This document shows, piece by piece, positions 6,201 through 11,885 of a stretch of DNA of 11,885 nucleotides; the stretch's first letter is position 1; the number at the start of each line of letters is the position of its first letter. The stretch comes from CAMCHP01 sp036835325. GTDB taxonomy: Bacteria > Bacteroidota > Bacteroidia > Flavobacteriales_D > Sanyastnellaceae. Under the pieces are notes generated by a model, which made no database searches, was not told the DNA's origin, and saw only the letters and a program-made list of their open reading frames with translations. Made by a program: the position numbers and the translations under genes. The DNA is taken from the NCBI GenBank assembly GCA_036835325.1, contig DAITMF010000068.1, positions 1 to 11,885 on the forward strand, given 5' to 3'.

Positions 6201-7886
6201 AATGTAACTCCTACCGGCACCACGGCCTACGAAGTCAGTGTGTTGGATGCTGAAAGCGGCTGCTTGTACAGTGACGACATCCTCATCACCGTTTCGCCCG
6301 CGTTCACTGTTGATGCAGGTGACGACCTCGTGTTGTGCGAAGTAGAGGGGCATCCCCTTGCCGCCACCAGCGATGCCTCGCAAGTCCTCACATGGTCGTG
6401 GGACAATGCCGCGGCGTTGAGCGATCCATCCATCCCCAATCCAATCATCACCACCAACGGCTCGTTCACGTTCACGGTCACGGCCACCGACGCGTTCGGC
6501 TGCGCCGCGAACGACAGCGTTGAGATCGCTTTTGAGTTGTTGGATTTCGGCCTCGGGCCGGATGAGGAGCTTTGTGCAGGCGAAACGGCGGTTGTCGCAT
6601 CAGGCGTGGATGCCGCGTGGCAGCACACCTGGAGCACCGGATCGGATGAAACCTCGATATCCGTCACCGAGAGCGGCACCTATGCCTTGGAGGTTGTTTC
6701 TCCTGAAGGATGCGAAGCGACCGACACCATCGTGATCACCTTCAACGCAGCGCCCGAGATTGCCTTTGACGAAGTGGATGGCTTGTGCACAGGCGATGTG
6801 GTTGTGCTCGACCCGAACACCGAAGGCGATGCCGTGTGGAGCGATGGCAGCACCGCGCCAACCCTTACCGTTACGCAGAGCGGCAGCTACGGCGTTACGG
6901 TCACCAATGCTGCCGGATGCTCGGCAGCCGCAGAGCTTGTGGTTGACTTTGCGCCGCTTCCGGTAATCGGTTTACCAACAGAACTTCTAGCGTGCGAAGG
7001 GGATGCCGTGGTGCTCGATGCCGGTGGCGATGGCGTTGACTACCAATGGAGTACAGGCGAAACATCTGTTTCGATTCTTGTTGACAGCGAGGGCAGCTAC
7101 AGTGTTACCGTTACCGCAGCTGAAGGCTGCGCGCTCAGTGCCACCAGCGAGGTGAGTTTTGTGCCTGAACCGCTGGTAGAGCTCGGCGCTGATCGATTCG
7201 CGTGCGACGGTGAAACGGTGGTGCTCGACGCCGGCAACCAAGGCCTTGCGGTGAACTGGTCAACGGGCAGCACGTCCAACGCCTTGAACGTCACCGCGAG
7301 CGGCACCTATTCGGTAACGGTTGACAACGGCGCATGTCAGGTTTTTGACGAAGTGAACGTGAGTTTTGCACCGCTGCCGATCGCACCCGACTTCAGTGTT
7401 GAAGCCCTGTGCACCGGCGACGAAGCGGTGCTCGACGCCGGCAATGATGGCGCGCAGTTCGTGTGGAGCGACGGCCAAACCGCGCAGGCGATTTCCATCC
7501 GCATGCCGGGCGAGTACAGCGTTACGGTGATCACGCCCGAGGGCTGTTCGTCGACCTTTGTGCACACTGTGGCTGACGCCTGCGGCGGATTTACCCTGTA
7601 CATCCCCAACGCCTTTACGCCCGACAACGACGGCACGAACGATGTTTTCAGGCCTGTGGGCACGCACATCGACAGCTTTTCGATGGTGATTTACAACAGG
7701 TGGGGCGTGGTCGTAGCCGAGTTGAACGGCCTCGACGCTTTTTGGGATGGAAGTTTCCGCGGAGGCAGCCACTATGTGGAAGCGGGTGCGTATCCGTGGC
7801 GGGCAACTTACCGAGCGGTTGATCCGCTTACCGGCCGCTTGCTCGACGAGGCGGTGCTGGAAGGCAGCGTGGTGGTGGTGCGGTGA
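3291..7886 (+). CDS. Giant T9SS-secreted multi-Ig adhesin-like protein with IgGFc-binding-type N-terminus, reelin-type insert and CHU_C domain
   Basis: A 1,531-residue exported protein. Residues 1-25 are a signal peptide (KK at 8-9, hydrophobic core, cleavage after AVQA). Residues 26-440 match the IgGFc-binding N-terminal region, including GNTCAVVPN near 234 and DHLYEQ at 248-253, followed by PVEYWGTEF. A proline run (442-446) leads into eleven Ig/PKD-like modules starting near residues 447, 521, 604, 846, 924, 1005, 1085, 1155, 1224, 1294 and 1363. Module 3 is interrupted at 632-788 by a reelin-type subrepeat. Residues 1434-1531 (YIPNAFTPDNDGTNDVF, then IYNRWG and FWDG) form the gliding-motility-associated CHU_C domain, the signal for type IX secretion and surface attachment. 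Such proteins usually serve in adhesion, gliding or matrix building; the ligand here is unknown. The gene stands alone behind its own promoter and no T9SS machinery gene is in view. Confidence 0.93.
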   Translation: MTKHCVLKKMMFFGLLAALSGAVQAQPAVSTKGREFWLGFMQNFIPNAAGNEQLRVFVTADQATSGSIEVPGQGWSQSFTVAANQTTTIDLPNSVAEHLSSNVVEGRGVFIETVDTVSVFAINFEDFTADGTRILPVQTLGTRYRIVSFNASQIMLQSRSELLIVATEDGTEIEITPTVATQSPHPAGVPFVVSLNRGESYQLKAQTPLLDLTGTLIQSLEESGTCRPFAVFAGNTCAVVPNNCQACDHLYEQLLPVEYWGTEFIAVPFAFTTQYTLRVIAHTDGTNVTVNGNTTSLDGGEFLSLSGLTAPSCISADQPVCAVQFMEGETCAAGGDPTMIVLSSNQQRISDVTFATVESSVITQHGLTAIIPGSDVGALQLDGVPVDADDFFPLPGCAGFVYAHLSIAEGTHRLTAPNGTNAYIYGTGAAESYGYSAGSFMPPPPPENTVCADGDTQLSIDDDLLNPAWYLDEDLQTVLGNGHDFTVPQPLVPGIYVGEGLHPVSNCAVKTYFEVELAESFTLTIESDDTSICSGQSTVLTGVPSGSLDYEWQWSPASGASSLDEQSITVQPTQTTTYTLEATAPGACATANASVTVTVTASGVTGFAATASDDFVCVGDEVQLGVDLESVVFEDNFDPGVSWGLWSGVSGAAASQACGSVNGNALLFSTGAFRSATTAPLDASQGGTVRFSLHFGDGSGAPCDAPEANEGVVLEYATSAAGGPFTVLASYTPDDDDDDDDGDGFLSVELPIPPGAQTPSTWFRWRQLGAPANGQDVWALDNVEIGVLNVDDPAVAWTPSAGISDPTAMQTTLTAESSHWYTVTLVTNAGNCVYTDSVWVEVAPPIVFQLTPDTTVCEGTELLLSALPADNGDYTFAWSGPNLSANNLATVLASPVVSAEYAVTLTRDGCTANGTVNVTASGVSGVSVNAADAVLCEGESTQLLAEVTATGNYDIAWSGGSTVFDDGLAQNVTPTGTTAYEVSVLDAESGCLYSDDILITVSPAFTVDAGDDLVLCEVEGHPLAATSDASQVLTWSWDNAAALSDPSIPNPIITTNGSFTFTVTATDAFGCAANDSVEIAFELLDFGLGPDEELCAGETAVVASGVDAAWQHTWSTGSDETSISVTESGTYALEVVSPEGCEATDTIVITFNAAPEIAFDEVDGLCTGDVVVLDPNTEGDAVWSDGSTAPTLTVTQSGSYGVTVTNAAGCSAAAELVVDFAPLPVIGLPTELLACEGDAVVLDAGGDGVDYQWSTGETSVSILVDSEGSYSVTVTAAEGCALSATSEVSFVPEPLVELGADRFACDGETVVLDAGNQGLAVNWSTGSTSNALNVTASGTYSVTVDNGACQVFDEVNVSFAPLPIAPDFSVEALCTGDEAVLDAGNDGAQFVWSDGQTAQAISIRMPGEYSVTVITPEGCSSTFVHTVADACGGFTLYIPNAFTPDNDGTNDVFRPVGTHIDSFSMVIYNRWGVVVAELNGLDAFWDGSFRGGSHYVEAGAYPWRATYRAVDPLTGRLLDEAVLEGSVVVVR
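5490..5513 (+). repeat. Coding GAT/GAC microsatellite (eight Asp codons)
   Basis: Eight consecutive aspartate codons (residues 734-741), a mix of GAT and GAC, are followed by Gly-Asp-Gly. They lie within the reelin-type insert of the giant surface protein. The run could bind calcium. Its copy number could change in steps of three bases by slippage without breaking the frame. Confidence 0.85.
6543..7589 (+). repeat. Five tandem 69-71-residue Ig/PKD-like modules
   Basis: Modules begin at residues 1085, 1155, 1224, 1294 and 1363 and end at 1433. Each follows the pattern C-x-G-[DE], hydrophobic LDAG-like turn, W-S-[TD]-G, S/P-G-x-Y-x-V-x-V, then G-x-C or a variant. At the DNA level, GTGGTGCTCGAYGCCGG is exact at 7008 and 7218 (210 bp apart) and nearly exact at 7425. 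The even spacing points to expansion by unequal recombination or slippage. Confidence 0.85.
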
Positions 7887-8025
7887 GGCCCTCTTGCTCA
7901 ATACTCTTGCTCGAAACTGTTCTTGGGTCGGCTTCGCCGCCGATTATTGGGATTATGGGGATTTCTGGGATTTTTCTTATTGGGACTTACCTACCGATTG
8001 TTTTTCGTTGGGGATTCATTGCAGA
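7887..8025. other. Convergent intergenic region with no clear terminator
   Basis: This 139-bp gap separates the ends of two converging genes. It contains a small hairpin CGGC-TTC-GCCG at 7929-7939 without a following T-run and the G-rich 9-bp repeat at 7942-7986. I see no gene in it; reading frames crossing it on the + strand show only low-complexity residues. Confidence 0.6.
7942..7986 (+). repeat. Imperfect 9-bp tandem repeat, G-rich
   Basis: Units read GATTATTGG, GATTATGGG, GATTTCTGG, GATTTTTCT and TATTGGGAC, the last two degenerate. G-tracts fall at 7949-7951, 7957-7960, 7967-7969 and 7982-7984, so the + strand could form a G-quadruplex with loops of 5, 6 and 12 nt. The repeat is wholly intergenic. 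Confidence 0.65.
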
Positions 8026-10122
8026 TCATCCCTGCGGGATGGGGGAGCTGGACGTGGCTCGCTTCGCTCGGTTTTTTTGATGACGGTAGAGAGGCCGGAT
8101 GAGCAAGATCGCCACCACCAAATAACCCATTGCGGCAATGAGGGCAGCCACCTTGACCGGCAATGAGGTGAACGCCAACACCACGTTGTGCCGTTCAGCC
8201 GCCGGTAGGTCAATGCCCATTACGGTTGCGTACACCGGCTGAATGGAGGCAGGGACGCCGTTTACCTCGGTGCGCCAGTTGCGGTGGAAATTCTGGTTGA
8301 CAATCAGCTTCAACGGGCGCTGCTGCGGATTGTCGATGCGCACCGAAAAGCCGTTGCGTAGGATCTCAGACGCGGTGATGTGCGCCGTTGAGTCGTCGAG
8401 CCAAAACAGGGGTTTCGAGAGGATGAGGGAGTCGCGACCCGCATCGATCAAGGCGTCAAAGGCAGCGAAGCGAAGCGGATTGCAGCCGTTCCAAGCGGGT
8501 CGTTTGTGGTACACCGATAGGTTGCGCCACAGGCCGTGGGTGTACGCCATGCCTTCGTTCTCGGTAAGTTGGCCCATGGGTACACGGTTGAAGGCAGGGT
8601 CAGGCTGCTCGGGCAAAGTTTCAAAAAACGCGGCAATGCTGCTTCGCTCAATGCGGTTGTACACGGTGGTGGGGGCAATGAGGTAGGCGGTGCCGGCCAT
8701 TTCAATCACGACCACAGCGGCAAAAAACACCAATGGCTTTCGATGAACCACCAGCGTGCCTGCAAAAAGTGCAAGCGAGAGCGCTGCGAGTATGCAGCCA
8801 TTGACGATGGCCAAGGTGGCGGCACCTCCGGCCGGGAACTCGGTGAAATGGAGCATGCCCACGAAGGTTTCGCTGAGCTGAGGCAGACCGTCAGAGCTGA
8901 GGCCCCAAGCGATGCACCAAACACCTGCCGTGCTCAACAGCAGCGCGAGTGCACGAATTGCCTGGGGCAACAAGCCACGGCGAAACAGTTCGTTGAGTGT
9001 TAACGCGGCGAGCACCGTGCCTGTGAATACGAGGTAGCTTTTGTAGATGGATGGATGGCGGATGACCCCAATGCCGGGGAGTTTCATGAGCCATCCGTAC
9101 AGGTCGGTTTGGGCTCCGGCCGCAAACACCAGCACGGCGGCTGAGCCAAGCAGCACCGGAACCCACTTGGTTTTGGCGAGAAAGAAGGGTGCGGCGAGCA
9201 TCCCCATCCATCCCCAAAAACCAAAAAAAGCATTGCGCAGCGTCAAATCTCCGGGTCCGAAGTCAAAATCTGCGGCCAGCGACAGCAGCGGCGCCACAAA
9301 GCTCAGGTAGTGCCGAGGCGTGAACGGATTGATGAGGTAGCTGGCATCGGGCTCGGCCGCCAAGCGGTTGAAGTAGGGCGAGAACTCAGCGAAGGCGACG
9401 AGGTAGGGGAGGCACAACACGGCAGCCACTGCCACGCTGAGTGCGGCAAACCGAAGTTGCGGGGTCGATGGCAGCGCACGCCTGTGCACGGCGAAGTACC
9501 ACACCAGGAAGGCCGTCAGGAAGTACACCAGCAGGATGGTGAAGGCCGGACTTGCCGATACCGTGTGCAGGGCGGTCACAAGGCCGAGTTTGAGGGCAGT
9601 TTGGGTGTGGGGCTGGGCGAGCAGTTTGAGTAAATAGTGCACAATCAGGGGCAGCCAGGCCATGCCGATGAGGAAGACCATGAGGTGGGCGCTGCCCGTC
9701 ATGGGTCCGCTCAAAGCGTAAGTGGCTCCTGCGGCGAAGGCGATTTCGGGCGATTGGGTGAGGCGATTTACGAGGGTGTACATGCCCAAGCCCGCAATGA
9801 TGAAGCAGAGCAGGAGCTCGGTGGTGAGCGCTCCAATGCCGTAGTCGCCAAAAGCGCTGGCGATCCATACGAAGGGCGACCATGCTCCGCTTTGCAAATC
9901 GGCATAGGTGGGGTTGCCGAGGTGGGTGAAGGGGTGCCAGAAGGGCAGTTCACCGTGGCGCAGGAAGTCGCTGACCACGTAGCGGTAGGGCAGGTAGCCG
10001 TCGAGCGAATCCCATTTGGGAATGCAGGTGCCCGTTACCAGCGGCCAAAACACCACCAGTGGCAGGAGGGTAAGGGCGATGGGGTAGCGGTTGCTGACAG
10101 CCAACGAGCGAAGCGTGTTCAT
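8026..10122 (-). CDS. YfhO-family polytopic membrane protein (GT-C-like)
   Basis: A 698-residue membrane protein with about a dozen hydrophobic helices. After helix 1 comes a loop with PKWDSLDGYLPYRY at residues 35-47; D38 and D41 sit where GT-C glycosyltransferases carry their catalytic or metal-binding acidic residue. It is followed by LPFWHPFTHLGNP and LQSGAWSPF, a pattern shared by YfhO and related Bacteroidota proteins. A large soluble domain near the C-terminus, including NWRTEVNGVPASIQPVY, resembles the beta-rich YfhO periplasmic domain and precedes one last helix. YfhO in Firmicutes is linked to sugar decoration of teichoic acids; in Bacteroidota a role in polysaccharide or lipid glycosylation is inference. 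The polar last 20 residues (RHQKNRAKRA onward) are low in complexity. The gene has its own promoter and no evident partner; its downstream neighbour converges on it. Confidence 0.88.
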   Translation of the reverse strand: MNTLRSLAVSNRYPIALTLLPLVVFWPLVTGTCIPKWDSLDGYLPYRYVVSDFLRHGELPFWHPFTHLGNPTYADLQSGAWSPFVWIASAFGDYGIGALTTELLLCFIIAGLGMYTLVNRLTQSPEIAFAAGATYALSGPMTGSAHLMVFLIGMAWLPLIVHYLLKLLAQPHTQTALKLGLVTALHTVSASPAFTILLVYFLTAFLVWYFAVHRRALPSTPQLRFAALSVAVAAVLCLPYLVAFAEFSPYFNRLAAEPDASYLINPFTPRHYLSFVAPLLSLAADFDFGPGDLTLRNAFFGFWGWMGMLAAPFFLAKTKWVPVLLGSAAVLVFAAGAQTDLYGWLMKLPGIGVIRHPSIYKSYLVFTGTVLAALTLNELFRRGLLPQAIRALALLLSTAGVWCIAWGLSSDGLPQLSETFVGMLHFTEFPAGGAATLAIVNGCILAALSLALFAGTLVVHRKPLVFFAAVVVIEMAGTAYLIAPTTVYNRIERSSIAAFFETLPEQPDPAFNRVPMGQLTENEGMAYTHGLWRNLSVYHKRPAWNGCNPLRFAAFDALIDAGRDSLILSKPLFWLDDSTAHITASEILRNGFSVRIDNPQQRPLKLIVNQNFHRNWRTEVNGVPASIQPVYATVMGIDLPAAERHNVVLAFTSLPVKVAALIAAMGYLVVAILLIRPLYRHQKNRAKRATSSSPIPQG

Positions 10123-10130
10123 TCAAGGCG

Positions 10131-10138
10131 TGAAGATA
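10131..10138 (-). promoter_or_regulatory. Putative -7 box of the YfhO-family gene
   Basis: On the minus strand TATCTTCA precedes CGCCTTGA and then the ATG at 10122, a gap of 8 nt. It is the same TTCA variant of TAnnTTTG seen before comF. No -33 TTG is visible at normal spacing. The predicted leader is only a few nucleotides. It lies in the 102-bp gap after the putative immunity gene, so the YfhO gene is probably transcribed independently. Confidence 0.5.
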
Positions 10139-10224
10139 GGGAATGCGGCGTGGCGGGGGGCACACCGGCAATGTGCAACGCTCGACCCGTTTCCGTAAAC
10201 GTTTTTCGGTGTAGACTTAGATAT

Positions 10225-10896
10225 TTACCGGCGTCTCGATCGAATCGGCATAAAGCACGGTTTGGTTATGACTCTTACTGAATCAGGTTGAGTCGTCCTT
10301 AGTATGAATTTCTCAGGGTGTTCGTAGTAAACTTCGGCAGAGCTGTAGGTCCGCTCTGGGTCGTCAAAATGGAGCCACCTCAAATCACCGTTTTCTGTAG
10401 CGATCATCCGCCACTTACCACTGAATGCGTGAATTCTTGACTGCGGTATGAAAAGAATCTCTTTATGTTCTAAAATTCGTTCTCGCAGATGTTCCTTGTC
10501 CCATGACTTGTAACGCGATTTAGGATATGCTTCGTAATAACCCCATACTTCCAATGCAGCCAAGTCCTCACCGGCATGATCATACACTACGCAATAACAA
10601 GTATAGAACCCATCTGCATTCTGCGATAGCCTCAAGTTCTTTTTCAGGATGTTTTCATCCATTGCTATGCGAACCAAGTCCAATGTATCGAATGTCAGTC
10701 TAAAGGCACAGAGTATCGTGTCGATCTCCAGTCCGTTTGAGTATTTGCTGCGTTCCCAAGTTCCATATACTTTATCGATGGTTCTCTGGAACACTTCAGC
10801 ATCATAGTTTTGAATGGGGATGGGCATTTGTGCAAACAGGGTAGTTTGTGCAACAAATGAGCAAATTGTTAAAGTATGTGTCAGATAGTTCTTCAT
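10225..10896 (-). CDS. Exported protein of unknown family, candidate immunity protein of the RHS toxin
   Basis: A 223-residue protein that I do not recognise. The first 22 residues (K2, hydrophobic stretch 5-22, LFA before Q23) form a plausible signal peptide with no lipobox, so the mature protein is expected in the periplasm or outside. The rest is a mixed, charged, aromatic-rich chain (for example VWGYYEAYPKSRYKSW and WLHFDDPERTYSS) with three to four cysteines and no visible catalytic motif. An ATG at 10935 would add 13 residues ahead of the signal peptide. The ATG at 10896 is preferred because it gives a normal signal peptide and overlaps the RHS stop as ATGA, implying translational coupling. 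That position, directly after an RHS toxin tip, is where immunity genes sit; the function is inferred from this alone. It shares the AT-rich composition of the toxin domain (sample lines 38-43% GC) against about 60% elsewhere. Confidence 0.8.
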   Translation of the reverse strand: MKNYLTHTLTICSFVAQTTLFAQMPIPIQNYDAEVFQRTIDKVYGTWERSKYSNGLEIDTILCAFRLTFDTLDLVRIAMDENILKKNLRLSQNADGFYTCYCVVYDHAGEDLAALEVWGYYEAYPKSRYKSWDKEHLRERILEHKEILFIPQSRIHAFSGKWRMIATENGDLRWLHFDDPERTYSSAEVYYEHPEKFILRTTQPDSVRVITKPCFMPIRSRRR

Positions 10897-11885
10897 CTCA
10901 AGAATTCCATCATGTAATATGTAACACCATCCCACTGGAGACCCTGGAATATGCCAAATGCAGGGTTCATTACCTGAAAACGGTATGAGTGAGTGGTTTT
11001 GGAGGAAGCAAAGTTGAAAACTTTCTGAGTGGACTTTTTAAGGACTAAAGCATGCCCTTGAATTGTTCTATCTGGCAGCAAGTCTTTTCTTGTAAGTACA
11101 ACTTGAGACCCATCTTTCATAGCGCTATGAAGACTTGATCTATCGAAATCTCCTGGTCCTAATATCGTCCAGTTGCCTTTCGTTTGATTTCCATACCATG
11201 CAGCAAAGTCACTATCATCTATTGGGTCTAGGTGTGGACTACCACCCAGACCATTTCGTATCTGCTCCTGTGGTAAGTCTATTCCACTAGCCTTTGCCAT
11301 CGCTTCTCCCGCGGTTGGCAAACAGTTCTGATCTCCGTTCTGCTTCAATCGTTGAACATCATTTTTTATAACGGTCGTCTTTACTGTACCGCTCTCAAAG
11401 AATCCACCGCCATTCTGTGCGCTTTGGATTCCACCCATAATTCCGCCTAGAGCCGCGCCGCTTAAGCCCTGCTTCAATGCTTGATTCATTCCATTCCCAA
11501 AAAGAGCAACGCCAAACGATTGACCTCCCAACATCGCATTTCCAGTGCCTTGTATTAAGCCATTTGTAATTCCTGCCATGGCTCCAGTTGTGGCTCCGGC
11601 AGCGAAACGGGTACTTCCGAGTGTCGCAGATCCAACAAATCCTGCGGCAAATCCTCCGCCAGCGGCTGCATTGCCTGCGATTGCCGCCCCAACGCCAGCG
11701 CCAACGCCTGCAGCAAGTCCACCTGCTAAGGCGCCAACCCCAAAATAGCCAAGGCCTTGTGCATTAAATTGAGCGCCATTAAAAGCCCAATTCAAAGTGC
11801 CGCCAACGGCAGCACCAATAACGATATGCGCCCACTCTCCATCTGGATCAATATAACTCACAGGGTTATTCCCCATTGCCAAATA
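10893..11885 (-). CDS. RHS protein, C-terminal fragment with putative papain-like cysteine protease toxin domain
   Basis: The last 330 residues of an RHS-repeat protein; the frame is open at the window edge, so the N-terminal repeats lie outside. Fragment residues 4-16 (MGNNPVSYIDPDG) are the end of the RHS-associated core, which marks the start of the variable C-terminal tip. Residues 19-161 are rich in Gly and Ala with glycine-zipper-like runs and may form membrane-associated or translocation helices. Residues 162-330 are the tip. C188 in QNCLPTAGE, H278 in GHALVLK and N307 in VMNP fit the order and context of papain/C39-like cysteine proteases. This is read from motifs, not from a match to a named family. 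The tip is AT-rich compared with the rest of the window. The stop overlaps the next gene by ATGA. If the assignment is right, the tip is delivered to competitors and cleaves a target protein or acts as a related transferase. Confidence 0.85.
   Translation of the reverse strand, partial: YLAMGNNPVSYIDPDGEWAHIVIGAAVGGTLNWAFNGAQFNAQGLGYFGVGALAGGLAAGVGAGVGAAIAGNAAAGGGFAAGFVGSATLGSTRFAAGATTGAMAGITNGLIQGTGNAMLGGQSFGVALFGNGMNQALKQGLSGAALGGIMGGIQSAQNGGGFFESGTVKTTVIKNDVQRLKQNGDQNCLPTAGEAMAKASGIDLPQEQIRNGLGGSPHLDPIDDSDFAAWYGNQTKGNWTILGPGDFDRSSLHSAMKDGSQVVLTRKDLLPDRTIQGHALVLKKSTQKVFNFASSKTTHSYRFQVMNPAFGIFQGLQWDGVTYYMMEFLR

Noticed and set aside
7260..7901. 213-codon minus-strand frame over the end of the giant gene
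   Set aside because: It is antisense to the CHU_C domain and last module, which are clearly real; the product is low-complexity His/Arg-rich.
7928..7943. Hairpin TCGGC/GCCGA (or CGGC-TTC-GCCG) after the giant gene
   Set aside because: The stem is short and no T-run follows; too weak to call a terminator.
7747..8166. Plus-strand frame giving an odd DYWDYGDFWDFSYWD peptide
   Set aside because: It starts inside the giant gene in another frame and the peptide only reflects the 9-bp intergenic repeat.
10188..10206. Hairpin CGTTT-CCGT-AAACG followed by five T on the plus strand
   Set aside because: The stem is only 5 bp and no plus-strand gene ends upstream; on the minus strand no T-run follows the stem, so it is not a terminator for the partner gene.
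9637..10281. 214-codon plus-strand frame crossing the start of the YfhO-family gene
   Set aside because: It is antisense to well-supported transmembrane coding sequence and has no domain similarity.
11545..11748. Pro/Ala-rich plus-strand frame
   Set aside because: It is the antisense of the Gly/Ala-rich RHS linker and has no independent support.

Overview
The window looks like a chromosomal segment of a GC-rich member of the Bacteroidota, probably Flavobacteriales-like, although the order cannot be fixed from this stretch. Three things point there: promoters with the phylum's TAnnTTTG-type -7 box lying almost on the start codons; a 1,531-residue cell-surface protein ending in a gliding-motility/CHU_C-type sorting domain for type IX secretion (T9SS); and a lipoprotein of the Ig-like plus carboxypeptidase-regulatory type common in this phylum. 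Most of the window is near 60% GC by hand count of sample lines, with an AT-richer block from about 10,205 to 11,400.

Left part, + strand (1-3248): a small four-helix membrane protein with a GldL-like motif; a ComF-family phosphoribosyltransferase; a free methionine-(R)-sulfoxide reductase with all three redox cysteines at the spacing I recall for the E. coli enzyme; and a large surface lipoprotein whose start overlaps the reductase stop (ATGA). The first three genes each appear to have their own promoter. Those of comF and the reductase are so close to the ATG that their mRNAs are probably leaderless.

Centre, + strand (3291-7886): a giant secreted adhesin-like protein. It has a signal peptide, an IgGFc-binding-type N-terminal region, eleven Ig/PKD-like modules (the last five nearly regular 69-71-residue repeats) and the CHU_C domain. 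A reelin-type subrepeat carrying a run of eight aspartates is spliced into the third module. This gene converges on the next across a 139-bp gap that holds a 9-bp-period G-rich repeat.

Right part, - strand (8026-11885): a 698-residue YfhO-type polytopic membrane protein, probably a GT-C-fold glycosyltransferase relative, with its own promoter. Beyond it lies the most interesting unit, the C-terminal end of an RHS protein entering from outside the window. It runs from the core-ending DPDG through a long Gly/Ala-rich hydrophobic linker to a C-terminal domain with a plausible papain-like Cys/His/Asn arrangement. A small exported protein of unknown family overlaps it by ATGA. This has the layout of a polymorphic toxin and its immunity protein. 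I see no rRNA, tRNA, CRISPR array, insertion sequence or convincing intrinsic terminator.
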